DNA of 64,000 nt from Reichenbachiella ulvae (GTDB taxonomy: Bacteria > Bacteroidota > Bacteroidia > Cytophagales > Cyclobacteriaceae): NCBI RefSeq assembly GCF_025833875.1, contig NZ_JAOYOD010000001.1:1798001-1862000 (forward strand). The letters are read 5' to 3'. The notes under the pieces were generated by a model. That model was not told the origin of the DNA. It worked only from the letters and a program-made list of their open reading frames with translations, and ran no database searches. This document shows positions 18,775 through 27,641 of this stretch, piece by piece. Position 1 is the stretch's first letter; every line of letters begins with the position of its first letter. The translations under genes were made by a program, and so were the position numbers.

Positions 18775-20264
18775 TTCTCTTTTACAAATTTTCGATACAA
18801 AAAACCATTGATTAAAACCCCAAGCAAGATGACAGTTCCCCATTGGGTCACGATAGATGCATTGCTATAAACATCCATAAAATTCCAGGATCCCAATTCA
18901 TTGAACCATGGATGAGCACTGAAGCCCTGAGACATCCACCAGTATATAAGTACACAACCTAAAACAAGGTTGATATAAACACTCCCTTGAAAATAGGCCG
19001 TCGGTACTTTCAAATCAGCACCCTCGTCTACAAATTGCTTTTTAAACCTTTTCACGCCATAGATCACCAGGCCTATGAGTATGAACAAGCCACTCACAAT
19101 TAATCCCAGCCCCCAAACCCAGTCCTGGTTATTGAAGACATCCAATGAAAAAGCCGATGGAAAGCCGAAAACTACAAAAAATGCAGCCACCCATATCATT
19201 ACTCGTTTACGAGTCAGTCCTAAGTCCTGCAAGTTTCTCGTCATCAGCTCAAGCATAGGTAGCAAGGAACTAAAGGCCGCTAAAGACAGTGCTAGAAAAA
19301 AGACTACTGACATAAAAGTCCCACCCGGTACATGGGCAAACAACTCTGGAATGATCGTGAAGGTCAACGCCTGATTGCCCTGCTGCAAGTAACTAATGGC
19401 CTCTGCATCGGAATTTGCCAGGGCAAAAACGGCCGGTAAGATCGCCATTCCCGCCACCAGTGAAGCTGTGTTGTTTCCCAGGGCGCCTATAAAGGTATTG
19501 AGGGTAATATCTTCCTTTTCTCTCGAATAAGAAGATATCGTCATCATCAAGCCCCAACCTGCACCAGTAGACCAGGCGGATTGAGAAAGTGCTTCTATCC
19601 AAATTTTCCCATCCGAAAAATGAGACCAATCTATGCTAAACATGTATTCTAGCCCCTGAATCCCTCCTTCCATATTCAAGGAGATAAAGACAATCACCAG
19701 CAACAGAACAAACAAACTTGGGATCAGAATACGATTGCTCCGCTCCAGGCCTTTTTGCACCCCTTTGGACAAAACCCACACACCCAGCAGCACACACCCA
19801 ATGTAGGTAGCCACTGTGATCCAACTCTCATGTGACACCCCGTACCAGAAGTCCGACATATAGCTGGGGTTCTCATCCATTCTTGTGAGCAGATCATCCT
19901 TTTCGAACCACTCCCCGATCGAGAAACTCAGATACCTAAGCGACCAGGCAGTCACTACTGAATAGTAAAATGCAATCCCCAAAGTACACAAGGTGATGAA
20001 GAAGCCCATCCAGGTGTACTTCTTACCTGCCATGGAGGCAAAAGAACCAATCACACCCTTCCTAAAATTCTTGCCAAGAGAAAACTCAGTTAGCAGTAAT
20101 GGGATAGACCATATAAAGAGGAAAACAATCCAAAGGATGATAAAAGCCCCGCCGTACTGCCCTGCGAGCCGAGGAAAACGCCAGAGGTTACCCGCTCCGA
20201 TGGCCATTCCTAAGGAGGCCAGGATGATTCCCCAGCGGTTACTAAAATTTTCGGTGTTGCTCAT
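18771..20264 (-). CDS. Sodium-dependent amino-acid transporter, NSS/SNF family
   Basis: 497 residues with about 12 membrane helices. The N-terminal signature of the LeuT fold is clear: NRWGIILASLGMAIGAGNLW followed by RFPRLAGQYGGAF. It imports an amino acid with sodium. Together with the small subunit it resembles MetP, so methionine or alanine is possible, but the substrate is an inference. The gene pair is on the minus strand with no other partner. Confidence 0.9.
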   Translation of the reverse strand: MSNTENFSNRWGIILASLGMAIGAGNLWRFPRLAGQYGGAFIILWIVFLFIWSIPLLLTEFSLGKNFRKGVIGSFASMAGKKYTWMGFFITLCTLGIAFYYSVVTAWSLRYLSFSIGEWFEKDDLLTRMDENPSYMSDFWYGVSHESWITVATYIGCVLLGVWVLSKGVQKGLERSNRILIPSLFVLLLVIVFISLNMEGGIQGLEYMFSIDWSHFSDGKIWIEALSQSAWSTGAGWGLMMTISSYSREKEDITLNTFIGALGNNTASLVAGMAILPAVFALANSDAEAISYLQQGNQALTFTIIPELFAHVPGGTFMSVVFFLALSLAAFSSLLPMLELMTRNLQDLGLTRKRVMIWVAAFFVVFGFPSAFSLDVFNNQDWVWGLGLIVSGLFILIGLVIYGVKRFKKQFVDEGADLKVPTAYFQGSVYINLVLGCVLIYWWMSQGFSAHPWFNELGSWNFMDVYSNASIVTQWGTVILLGVLINGFLYRKFVKEK

Positions 20265-20344
20265 GAACCCCGAAACTACAAAAGATTTCTATTCCAAACT
20301 AGGAGATCAGGCTACAGCCATTGGAAATTACATGAGTGGAAAGG

Positions 20345-20397
20345 CAAAAAAAGAGGCGCTCTCGAAATCGTTCCATTCACAACGTTCGAGACCGCCC
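20345..20397 (-). terminator. Terminator after the yceI-like gene
   Basis: On the minus strand GGCGGTCTCGAA pairs with TTCGAGAGCGCC around an 18-nt loop, followed by TCTTTTTTTG. It separates the YceI gene from the transporter gene. Confidence 0.75.
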
Positions 20398-20420
20398 TTC
20401 ATAGTAGTAAAAAAGCAAAA

Positions 20421-20999
20421 TTAGATCTTCACAAACTCGAAGTTAAGATTGACAGTCACGTCCTCTCCCACTACGAGGCTACCCGTATCCAGGGTATCGT
20501 CCCAGGTCAGGTTAAAATCAAATCGATTGATCACAAAGCTGGCCTTAAAAGCTGATATCGTTTTTTCTCCGAGTTTAGCCATGCCACTATACTCTGCAGG
20601 AAATGAGATTTTCTTGGTCACATCTCTGATGGTGAGCCAGCCAGTAATGATGTATTCTTTGGTACTCTGCTGCACAAAAGATTCACTTTTGAAAGTCATG
20701 GTTGGATACTTCTTCACATTGAAGAAATCATTCTCCCTCAAATGTTTATCACGTGTCACATTCTTAGTCGATAGGCTATTGACTTGCACAGTGGCTTCAA
20801 TCTTTGCCCCTTCGAATGTGTTTCGCTTAGATTCAATGTTACAATCGAACTCAGAAAAGGTCCCCGTAACTGTAGAGATCGACAAGTGATCTACTTCAAA
20901 TTGAATATTGGAATGTGCCGGATCGGACTTCCACTTGGTTTGAGCATAGGAATAATTTGCACACAGGAGGGCTATTAAGATGTAAATAGTCTTTCTCAT
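20421..20999 (-). CDS. YceI family periplasmic protein
   Basis: 192 residues. A signal peptide (residues 1-19, ANYSYAQ) is followed by the YceI lipocalin-like barrel: WKSDPAHSNIQFEVDHLSIS, then TFSEFDCNI, DFFNVKKYPTMTFKSESF and the C-terminal LTWDDTLDTGSLVVGEDVTV. YceI proteins bind polyisoprenoid lipids in a beta-barrel pocket. The physiological role is unclear. It is monocistronic and divergent from nhaC. Confidence 0.92.
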   Translation of the reverse strand: MRKTIYILIALLCANYSYAQTKWKSDPAHSNIQFEVDHLSISTVTGTFSEFDCNIESKRNTFEGAKIEATVQVNSLSTKNVTRDKHLRENDFFNVKKYPTMTFKSESFVQQSTKEYIITGWLTIRDVTKKISFPAEYSGMAKLGEKTISAFKASFVINRFDFNLTWDDTLDTGSLVVGEDVTVNLNFEFVKI

Positions 21000-21112
21000 A
21001 ATTCTAGGTTTTAGCTTGAGAATAAGTTAATGAAAAATGAAGACTTTTCCATATGATGTTGGGCTATGATTTGATTTGACTTAGATTCGGGATTTAATTC
21101 AAGAATAGCATT

Positions 21113-22582
21113 ATGCACGATTACGGTTTTTGGTCACTCGTCCCTCCTATGGTCGCCATTGTACTGGCATTGAGAACTAAGCAGGTATTTTTATCCCTTA
21201 CTCTTGGGATTTGGTTGGGTTGGGTGATTGTAAATGGAGGCAATCCCTTAACTGGCACCATGGATACTTTAGCGGCATTGGTCCATGTCTTTCAAGATGC
21301 TGGGAGTACCCGTACCGTCATATTTACCTTATTGGTAGGATCACTCATTGCTTTGATTCAGCGCTCAGGAGGAGTAGCAGGATTCATTCATTGGGTTTCT
21401 CTGCGGCTTGAACAAAAAGCTAGCAATTCGAAAAGTAGAAAGATGATACAGCTATATGCGGCGCTCACAGGTCTCATCATCTTTGTTGAATCCAACATCT
21501 CCATTTTGACTGTCGGTACACTCTATCGTCCCATTTTTGACAAGATGAAAATCCCCAGGGAGAAGTTGGCTTATCTAGCTGACTCCAGTTCTGCCCCCTC
21601 TTGCATCATCTTCCCATTCAATGCATGGGGCGCCTTTATCATGAGCTTATTATTAACTCAGGGATTCGAAAAACCTTTTCAGACCTTATTTGGGTCACTC
21701 ATTTTCAACTTTTATCCTTTCCTTGCCATTGGACTGGTCTTATATGTAATCTTCAGCGGCAAGGATATCGGCCCCATGAAGAAAGCAGAGAAAAGAGCCC
21801 TGGAAGAAGGAAAGGTTATAGCGGATGATTCTACTCCTATGATCTCCGACGAAGTAGCCATGATAGAAGCCAAAGACGGTAGTAAACTGCGTGCCTTTAA
21901 CATGACTATCCCTATTGTCACTATGATCCTGATGATGCCAGCCATGTTGATATACACCGGATGGAGTCCAGAGCTCAGTGGCGCCTGGTTCGAAAAGATC
22001 TTTAGTGCGATAGGCAATGGATCAGGGTCCACTGCTGTCATGTATTCTGTCACAGCCTCCATATTGATAGCTATGCTATTATATAGGAGTCAAAAAATCA
22101 TGGACTTCAAAGAAATGATCGACCTTTCGATTAAGGGCATGTCAGGTATGGTATCTCTGGCCTTACTGATGGTATTCGCCTTTGCCATCGGCGCATTGTG
22201 CAAAGAACTAGGGACTGGGCAGTATGTGGCGGACATAACCAAAACCTGGCTATCACCTAAGCTCGTCCCAGCTATTGTCTTTGTGACCAGCTGTTTCATT
22301 GCCTTCAGTACAGGCACCTCCTGGGGCACCTTTGCCATCATGATTGCCATTGCAGTCCCTATGGCACAAAACATGGATAGCAATGTCAGTATGGCCATTG
22401 CAGCCGCTATCGGCGGGGGTGTATTTGGAGATCATTGCTCACCTATTTCGGACACGACTATTATTTCCTCGATGGCCTCTGCCAGTGATCATATCGATCA
22501 TGTCAACACACAATTGCCTTATGCTGCCTTAGCAGGCGGAGCTACTTTCATTTTGTATCTGATTTTGGGTTTTATAATATAA
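21113..22582 (+). CDS. nhaC: Na+/H+ antiporter, NhaC family
   Basis: 489 residues with about 11-12 membrane helices. The NhaC-family signature GGGVFGDHCSPISDTTIISS lies near residue 430, and a second conserved stretch is GLIIFVESNISILTVG. It exchanges sodium for protons (some relatives exchange malate or lactate for ions) and so helps pH and salt homeostasis, as expected for a marine organism. The MOSC gene starts 3 nt after its stop, which suggests co-transcription without an obvious shared role. Confidence 0.88.
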   Translation: MHDYGFWSLVPPMVAIVLALRTKQVFLSLTLGIWLGWVIVNGGNPLTGTMDTLAALVHVFQDAGSTRTVIFTLLVGSLIALIQRSGGVAGFIHWVSLRLEQKASNSKSRKMIQLYAALTGLIIFVESNISILTVGTLYRPIFDKMKIPREKLAYLADSSSAPSCIIFPFNAWGAFIMSLLLTQGFEKPFQTLFGSLIFNFYPFLAIGLVLYVIFSGKDIGPMKKAEKRALEEGKVIADDSTPMISDEVAMIEAKDGSKLRAFNMTIPIVTMILMMPAMLIYTGWSPELSGAWFEKIFSAIGNGSGSTAVMYSVTASILIAMLLYRSQKIMDFKEMIDLSIKGMSGMVSLALLMVFAFAIGALCKELGTGQYVADITKTWLSPKLVPAIVFVTSCFIAFSTGTSWGTFAIMIAIAVPMAQNMDSNVSMAIAAAIGGGVFGDHCSPISDTTIISSMASASDHIDHVNTQLPYAALAGGATFILYLILGFII

Positions 22583-22585
22583 GGT

Positions 22586-23386
22586 ATGATCAGCGTCAGC
22601 CAATTGTTCATCTATCCTCTGAAATCTAGTGCAGGAATTTCTCTTGAAAATAGTTTAGTCACGCTACAAGGCCTAAACCACGACCGGACTTTGGCGGTGA
22701 TAGATGATAACAACCAAATCATCACTGGAAGAGAATACCCCAAATTGTTAAGGATTCGAGCAGAAGTAACTGAGAGAGAAATTCAATTGCACTCTGATCG
22801 GAATAGTAAATCGGGTTCCACACAGGTTTCCGCTGATCCAATAGACATCAAAATATTTAGTCATACAACTCAGGGGTGCCAATTGGACAATGGATTATCC
22901 GAGTGGTTAAGCGAAACATTGGAAATCTCCTGCAAATTGATCGCGCTGCATGATATCAATCGCCCTATTTTAGAAAAGCACGGTGGAAAACCGGGAAGTC
23001 GCCTGAATTATGGCGATGCATCCCCTATACTTCTTCTTTCAGAAGCTTCTCTGGATGACCTCAATTCAAGACTCGATCATCCTGTCGGTATTCTAAATTT
23101 CCGACCAAATATTGTAGTAAAGGGCTGCAATGCTTATGAAGAAGACAATTGGAAAACCATAAATATCAATGGCTGTCTATTTGATGTACATGCGCATTGC
23201 CCCAGATGCATTTTCACTACGATCGATCCGATATCACAAATAAAATCTCCTGATAAGGAACCTCTTGCAACATTGAGCCAATACCGAAAGCAAGCTGAAG
23301 GGAAAGTGAATTTTGGAGTCTATCTTGTTCCAAGAAATAAGGGACACATCTCGATAGGAGATAATTTGCAGATTAATCCTGAATAA
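22586..23386 (+). CDS. MOSC domain protein
   Basis: 266 residues. An N-terminal MOSC_N beta-barrel (ISVSQLFIYPLKSSAGISL) is followed by a MOSC domain with NFRPNIVV and the Cys-bearing CPRCIFTTIDP. MOSC proteins resemble the C-terminal domain of molybdenum cofactor sulfurase and mitochondrial mARC reductases. They bind molybdenum cofactor and reduce N-hydroxylated compounds or transfer sulfur. The specific reaction here is unknown. Its end overlaps the convergent glycohydrolase gene by 14 nt. Confidence 0.87.
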   Translation: MISVSQLFIYPLKSSAGISLENSLVTLQGLNHDRTLAVIDDNNQIITGREYPKLLRIRAEVTEREIQLHSDRNSKSGSTQVSADPIDIKIFSHTTQGCQLDNGLSEWLSETLEISCKLIALHDINRPILEKHGGKPGSRLNYGDASPILLLSEASLDDLNSRLDHPVGILNFRPNIVVKGCNAYEEDNWKTININGCLFDVHAHCPRCIFTTIDPISQIKSPDKEPLATLSQYRKQAEGKVNFGVYLVPRNKGHISIGDNLQINPE

Positions 23387-24713
23387 CAACTGGATTAGGT
23401 ATTCGCCATTGATTGTTGGTAGAATCTAATTCTCCACCCATTTCGAAGCGAACGACTTTATCCACTATTTCCACTCCTACCTGGGCCATGTGTGCAAAAT
23501 CATCAACACCTTCATTCGGGAAATTTTGACGCGTTCTGTGGATATTGAATTGGCTGGAAAATTTTCTATCAAAGGCCTTTTCCACTCCTTCTTTACCTAA
23601 CATAAATCCTAATAACCCACCCCAGGTTGCCGTAGGATTATCAGAGTCCCATCCAGCCAATGCACCAATTTTAATTGTCTCTCGCAAATCTCCTTCGCCA
23701 TAAAACCAACTGATCAAACTCGCAGCAAAATTGATTCCGGCAGCAAAACAGCCATTGCAGTACAACTCTCGTGAGGTGATATCATATCCGTCCATTTGCT
23801 GTACCTGATATCTCAAGTAAACAGAATCTCGGGTTTGCTCCCAGGGTATGCCCGAATCATATTTTTCTTTAACAAAAGCGTACATTTTAGCAGCATAAGA
23901 ACTGTCCGGCAATACCTTACTCGCTTCCTCTGCCATAGCCATACACCTTGATTTGAAATCCAATCCAGAATAAGGACTGGAAGCCAACGAATACATGGTC
24001 ACATAAAATTCTGATATCCATGTGGCATCTTTGGATGAGGTTGTTCGAATCGGCAAGTAGGCCAGTCCACGAGCGACTTCTGGTTGCCCAGGAGCAAAAA
24101 GTCCAAATATTTCAGTAGTCAATTGCGCATCTATCATGTCATAGTGCTCATTATTCTCTGGCGCCCCAGTTTTAGGAGGTAGCATTCCTTCTCTCATCAA
24201 ATCGAAAGCCTTTTGATTTGCTACCCACAAATAGTTTTCTTCCTCAGCTCGAATATGAGTCAACCATCCTTGTCGAATTACTTCCGGGCCCAATCGGGTA
24301 CTATCCACACCATGCAATAAATACTGATACATGTACTCGATGTCCGTATCATCATCCGCACCCCACATTTCTCCCTCTTCTCGAAACACAAAGTCAATAG
24401 TAGAAGACAAATCACTTGGAATCCCTTGCCCCCAAATGCTAGGCTGATCTGGCTTCCCCCAGTCATCACGTGTATAAAAGTCTCCCGTTTTTATCTCTCC
24501 AATATCGCCAATCTTGTCCATTTCGGTCACCAGACCTGTCCAATTGGCGATACACTGCCCTAGCCAAAAGCCATAAAGTCTTTGCTTGTATTCAGCTCTG
24601 TCTATGACTAACTCTTTTGGCCTACTGACAGAATTCGAATTGTCTCCTGTGCAGGAAACAACCACAACACTGAACAACAAGAAATAAAAATAGCTTGTAA
24701 GTCTAGACATCAA
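23373..24713 (-). CDS. ADP-ribosylglycohydrolase-family lipoprotein
   Basis: 446 residues. The signal peptide ends in a lipobox (VVVVSC, Cys21), so the protein is probably anchored to the outer or inner membrane. The all-helical DraG-like domain shows AEYKQRLYGFWLGQCIANW at its start, the metal-site motif WGADDDTDIEYMYQ and the late motif IGALAGWDSDNPTATWGG. Members cleave ADP-ribose from proteins or small molecules using Mg2+, but an exported lipoprotein form probably acts on an external substrate. The start overlaps the stop of the carboxypeptidase gene by 4 nt, so the pair is coupled. Confidence 0.85.
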   Translation of the reverse strand: MMSRLTSYFYFLLFSVVVVSCTGDNSNSVSRPKELVIDRAEYKQRLYGFWLGQCIANWTGLVTEMDKIGDIGEIKTGDFYTRDDWGKPDQPSIWGQGIPSDLSSTIDFVFREEGEMWGADDDTDIEYMYQYLLHGVDSTRLGPEVIRQGWLTHIRAEEENYLWVANQKAFDLMREGMLPPKTGAPENNEHYDMIDAQLTTEIFGLFAPGQPEVARGLAYLPIRTTSSKDATWISEFYVTMYSLASSPYSGLDFKSRCMAMAEEASKVLPDSSYAAKMYAFVKEKYDSGIPWEQTRDSVYLRYQVQQMDGYDITSRELYCNGCFAAGINFAASLISWFYGEGDLRETIKIGALAGWDSDNPTATWGGLLGFMLGKEGVEKAFDRKFSSQFNIHRTRQNFPNEGVDDFAHMAQVGVEIVDKVVRFEMGGELDSTNNQWRIPNPVVIQD

Positions 24714-25771
24714 ATTACCGCTGATTCCAAAAACTCTAATTGCCCCGTTTCACTATCCATTCTGGCTCTTATCCCCATAGGCATAGTAGCATTATCGTCG
24801 ATGTGACCAATGGGCAAACCATAGATGACTGGCACTTTTAAATCACCCAAACGATCCTTGAGTACTTTCGTCAAAGTCACATAGTCATCATCATCCACTC
24901 CACCAGACTTGGCCCTGCAACTAGCAAACACACCTAATACTACACCAGCGCATTCGTCAAGCTTTCCAGTATTGAGCAACTGAGTCAACATACGATCCAC
25001 TCGATATAATGACTCTCCTACCTCTTCGATAAAAATCAGTTTACCTTTAAAATCAATGTCATAGGGTGTTCCTAGCAAAGAGCACATGATACTTAGATTT
25101 CCACCGACCAATTGACCTTCGGCCTTACCTTCTACCAGCTGCATATATTGATAAGATTCTGCCGTTTTATCCTTCCATATTTTAGGTCTTTGCAAGGTGG
25201 GCTTGTGAGTAGACATGATGGTCTCTTGAACCGTATCAGATGTGAAACTCGTAAAATCCGAAGACGCTACTGGACCATGGTAAGTCACCAGGCCAGCTTG
25301 ATTGTAAATCGCATAATGCAATGCAGTAATATCACTGTACCCTATGAAAACTTTAGGATTGTTTCTTATCAATTGATAATCCAGCATCTGGAGCAATCGT
25401 CCAGTACCATACCCTCCTCGAGCACAAAAGATACCGTCAATTTCGGGATTGGAAAACATCTCATGAATGTCATCTACACGCTGTTGATCAGATCCCGCCA
25501 CAAAACCGGTACGAACATTGAAATTTTTGGATTTGACAACTTTAAAACCAAGTGCCTTCATGTTATTTATAGCACGTTCCTCGGCATCTCCGACCAATGC
25601 ACTTCCTGGAGTGATTAAACCCACGGTATCTCCGGGTCTCAAGGCCTTTGGTTTTATTAAGGATTGCGTGGTAGCTTCTTTAGATTCCTGAGTTGCATTC
25701 GCTCCACAGTATGACATTATACCTGCTCCTGTAAGCAGGGCTGTATTTCCAATAAATTTCCTTCTATCCAT
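24710..25771 (-). CDS. LD-carboxypeptidase (peptidase S66), exported
   Basis: 353 residues. The N-terminus has a twin-arginine-like signal (MDRRKFIGNTALLTGAGIM) with a possible lipobox (MSYCG). The S66 domain shows the nucleophile Ser in GYSDITALH and the downstream Glu and His of the triad in FIEEVGESLYRVDRML and GLPIGHIDDN. It removes the terminal D-alanine from murein tetrapeptides during peptidoglycan recycling. It is translationally coupled to the ADP-ribosylglycohydrolase lipoprotein, and both are exported, which suggests a common periplasmic task. Confidence 0.87.
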   Translation of the reverse strand: MDRRKFIGNTALLTGAGIMSYCGANATQESKEATTQSLIKPKALRPGDTVGLITPGSALVGDAEERAINNMKALGFKVVKSKNFNVRTGFVAGSDQQRVDDIHEMFSNPEIDGIFCARGGYGTGRLLQMLDYQLIRNNPKVFIGYSDITALHYAIYNQAGLVTYHGPVASSDFTSFTSDTVQETIMSTHKPTLQRPKIWKDKTAESYQYMQLVEGKAEGQLVGGNLSIMCSLLGTPYDIDFKGKLIFIEEVGESLYRVDRMLTQLLNTGKLDECAGVVLGVFASCRAKSGGVDDDDYVTLTKVLKDRLGDLKVPVIYGLPIGHIDDNATMPMGIRARMDSETGQLEFLESAVI

Positions 25772-25796
25772 GTCTTAAAACTATAACAATTTGGAC

Positions 25797-25828
25797 ACAA
25801 AAAAACCCAGACTGTTAAGACTGGGTTC
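25797..25828 (-). terminator. Terminator of the infC-rpmI-rplT operon
   Basis: On the minus strand AACCCAG pairs with CTGGGTT around a 10-nt loop, followed by TTTTTTT. It lies about 25 nt after the rplT stop. Confidence 0.85.
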
Positions 25829-25853
25829 ATATTTTATCGAGTAGTGAGAAGAA

Positions 25854-26198
25854 TTACTTCAACTGATCAACTACTGCTTTGAAAGCATCTGGGTGATTCA
25901 TTGCTAAATCAGCCAATACTTTTCTGTTCAATTCAATTTTAGCAGCTGCAAGCTTGCCCATAAATTGAGAGTATGACATGCCGTGCTGTCTTGCACCTGC
26001 ATTGATTCTTTGAATCCAAAGTTTTCTAAACTCTCTTTTCTTAACTTTTCTATCTCTGTATGAGTAGTTAAGACCTTTCTCAACGGCATTTTTCGCTACC
26101 GTCCAAACGTTTTTTCTTCTTCCGAAGTAACCCTTGGCTAACTTCAGAACCTTTTTTCTGCGAGCTCTACTCGCTACTGTGTTTACCGATCTTGGCAT
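25854..26198 (-). CDS. rplT: 50S ribosomal protein L20
   Basis: 114 residues, the normal length. The family signature [20 protein letters not shown] and then [20 protein letters not shown] is complete. It binds 23S rRNA early in assembly of the large subunit. It is the last gene of infC-rpmI-rplT. The 95-nt gap to rpmI is AT-rich and shows no L20-binding pseudoknot that I can recognise. Confidence 0.97.
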   Translation of the reverse strand: MPRSVNTVASRARRKKVLKLAKGYFGRRKNVWTVAKNAVEKGLNYSYRDRKVKKREFRKLWIQRINAGARQHGMSYSQFMGKLAAAKIELNRKVLADLAMNHPDAFKAVVDQLK

Positions 26199-26293
26199 AA
26201 TTTTTAACTTTTTTGATTATTGGCGCTCACTGTCGTGACTCTTAATACCAATCCTCTGGTGAAAATTTGAACCTAATCTCGCCCTGGGCGTGA

Positions 26294-26488
26294 TTAAATG
26301 TGAAGCATGTCTTTAACATTGTTCTCATCTGACTTGTGTACAAGACCCATTTTAGTCAGATTCCTCTTCTGCTTCGTTTCTTTTTTTGTCAGAATGTGGC
26401 TTTTGAAAGCGTGCTTTCTTTTGATTTTACCACTGCCTGTCAATTTGAAACGTTTCTTCGCTCCAGCTTTAGTTTTAACTTTTGGCAT
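26294..26488 (-). CDS. rpmI: 50S ribosomal protein L35
   Basis: 64 residues. [20 protein letters not shown] followed by [16 protein letters not shown] is characteristic. It lies 16 nt after infC. Confidence 0.97.
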   Translation of the reverse strand: MPKVKTKAGAKKRFKLTGSGKIKRKHAFKSHILTKKETKQKRNLTKMGLVHKSDENNVKDMLHI

Positions 26489-26504
26489 TTTATTAATTAT
26501 CGAT

Positions 26505-27065
26505 TTATTTCTTCTTCAATTGTTTTGGAGACAGCATCAGGAACATCCTTTTACCCTCCAACTTTGGCAATTGCTCTACTTTGGCATAATCTTCCAAAGC
26601 CTGAGCGAATTTCAATAATAAAATTTCTCCTCGCTCCTTGAAAACAATCGTCCTACCGACGAAATGTACATAAGCTTTCACTTTAGCTCCTTCTTCAAGA
26701 AACTTAACCGCATGTTTCAGTTTGAATTGGAAATCGTGATCATCCGTATTAGGACCGAATCTGATCTCCTTCAACACTGTTTTATGCGCCTTAGCCTTAA
26801 TCTCTTTCTGCTTCTTCTTCTGTTCGTATTTAAATTTCGAATAATCGATAATTTTACAAACAGGCGGATCAGCTTTAGGAGAGATTTCTACAAGATCCAG
26901 ACCTTGCTCTTGGGCCATGCTAATAGCCTTTCGAGTAGGATATACGTCTACTTCAACGTTTTCTCCTACTACTCTAACCTCACGAGCAGTAATTTTATCA
27001 TTTACTTTGTAGGGCTCTTCGACTCGTCCACGAGGACCCCTTCTCTGATATCTTTGTTTAGCGAT
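26505..27065 (-). CDS. infC: Translation initiation factor IF-3, non-AUG start
   Basis: 186 residues if translation starts at ATC (27065-27063), giving (M)[19 protein letters not shown]. The in-frame stop TAA at 27077-27075 closes the frame, and between it and the internal ATG at 26918 there is no ATG, GTG or TTG. The internal ATG would delete the conserved N-domain ([20 protein letters not shown]). ATA at 27071-27069 is an alternative start. IF-3 prevents wrong initiation and keeps the 30S subunit free. Its C-domain is visible ([20 protein letters not shown]). E. coli infC uses AUU, which lets IF-3 repress itself. thrS is not upstream, unlike in many bacteria. Confidence 0.92.
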   Translation of the reverse strand: MAKQRYQRRGPRGRVEEPYKVNDKITAREVRVVGENVEVDVYPTRKAISMAQEQGLDLVEISPKADPPVCKIIDYSKFKYEQKKKQKEIKAKAHKTVLKEIRFGPNTDDHDFQFKLKHAVKFLEEGAKVKAYVHFVGRTIVFKERGEILLLKFAQALEDYAKVEQLPKLEGKRMFLMLSPKQLKKK

Positions 27066-27101
27066 GTGTATTAAAGTTTATGTTTCAAAAATTTCGAACT
27101 G

Positions 27102-27131
27102 CAAATATCGACTTTTCTTATATAAATGCAA
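27102..27131 (-). promoter_or_regulatory. Promoter of the infC operon
   Basis: On the minus strand GATATTTG (27109-27102) stands for the -7 box and TTG (27131-27129) for the -33 box, 19 nt apart. The bases TTTGCAGTTCGAAA across the -7 region and start are the same as in the miaB promoter. Transcription would begin near 27096, some 30 nt before the ATC start. Confidence 0.6.
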
Positions 27132-27311
27132 TGTTTCGAATCGCTAATATATAGACATAGATATATATTATACTAGTTTTATTTTATTCGTTTGTATCTA
27201 TGAATTATTAGGAGCTCTACTATTCCCTTCTAACTCCTTGAAATTGGAGCACTTAAATCCCCCTTCGGGCCTACCCCAATACCCCCCGCTTACGATTAAA
27301 AAAAATTGTTT

Positions 27312-27340
27312 GGCTTTAATCCTTTTAATTCATTTCTTTG
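27312..27340 (+). promoter_or_regulatory. Promoter of acpP-fabF
   Basis: TTTCTTTG (27333-27340) resembles the -7 consensus, with TTG ending at 27312 about 20 nt upstream. It lies inside a longer open frame that starts at 27238, so that upstream start is not used. Confidence 0.5.
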
Positions 27341-27369
27341 CACAGATTTTTAAACCAAACAGTAATATA

Positions 27370-27606
27370 ATGTCTGATATAGCACAAAAAGTAAAATCAA
27401 TTATTATCGACAAATTAGGAGTTGAGGAGTCTGAGGTTAACGCTGAAGCAAGCTTCACAAACGATCTAGGTGCTGATTCTCTTGATACAGTTGAGTTGAT
27501 CATGGAGTTTGAAAAGGAGTTCAACATCTCTATTCCAGACGATCAAGCTGAGAACATCGGTACAGTTGGTCAAGCTATCGCATACTTAGAAGAGAACGCA
27601 AAGTAA
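27370..27606 (+). CDS. acpP: Acyl carrier protein
   Basis: 78 residues, highly acidic. The phosphopantetheine attachment site is Ser37 in [12 protein letters not shown]. It carries growing acyl chains in type II fatty-acid synthesis and also delivers acyl groups to lipid A and phospholipid synthesis. The start is the ATG at 27370, and the 44-residue upstream extension contains the promoter. fabF follows after 35 nt. Confidence 0.97.
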   Translation: MSDIAQKVKSIIIDKLGVEESEVNAEASFTNDLGADSLDTVELIMEFEKEFNISIPDDQAENIGTVGQAIAYLEENAK

Positions 27607-27641
27607 TTTAATTTTATACCTAAACAGGGAGCTCACAAATT

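Larger units (their letters stand above)
27066..27369. other. Divergent intergenic region infC / acpP
   Basis: 304 nt holding both promoters and no gene. The middle (27120-27200) is very AT-rich with several TATA steps, and a small CTCC/GGAG hairpin lies near 27233-27248. No other structure is seen. Confidence 0.5.
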
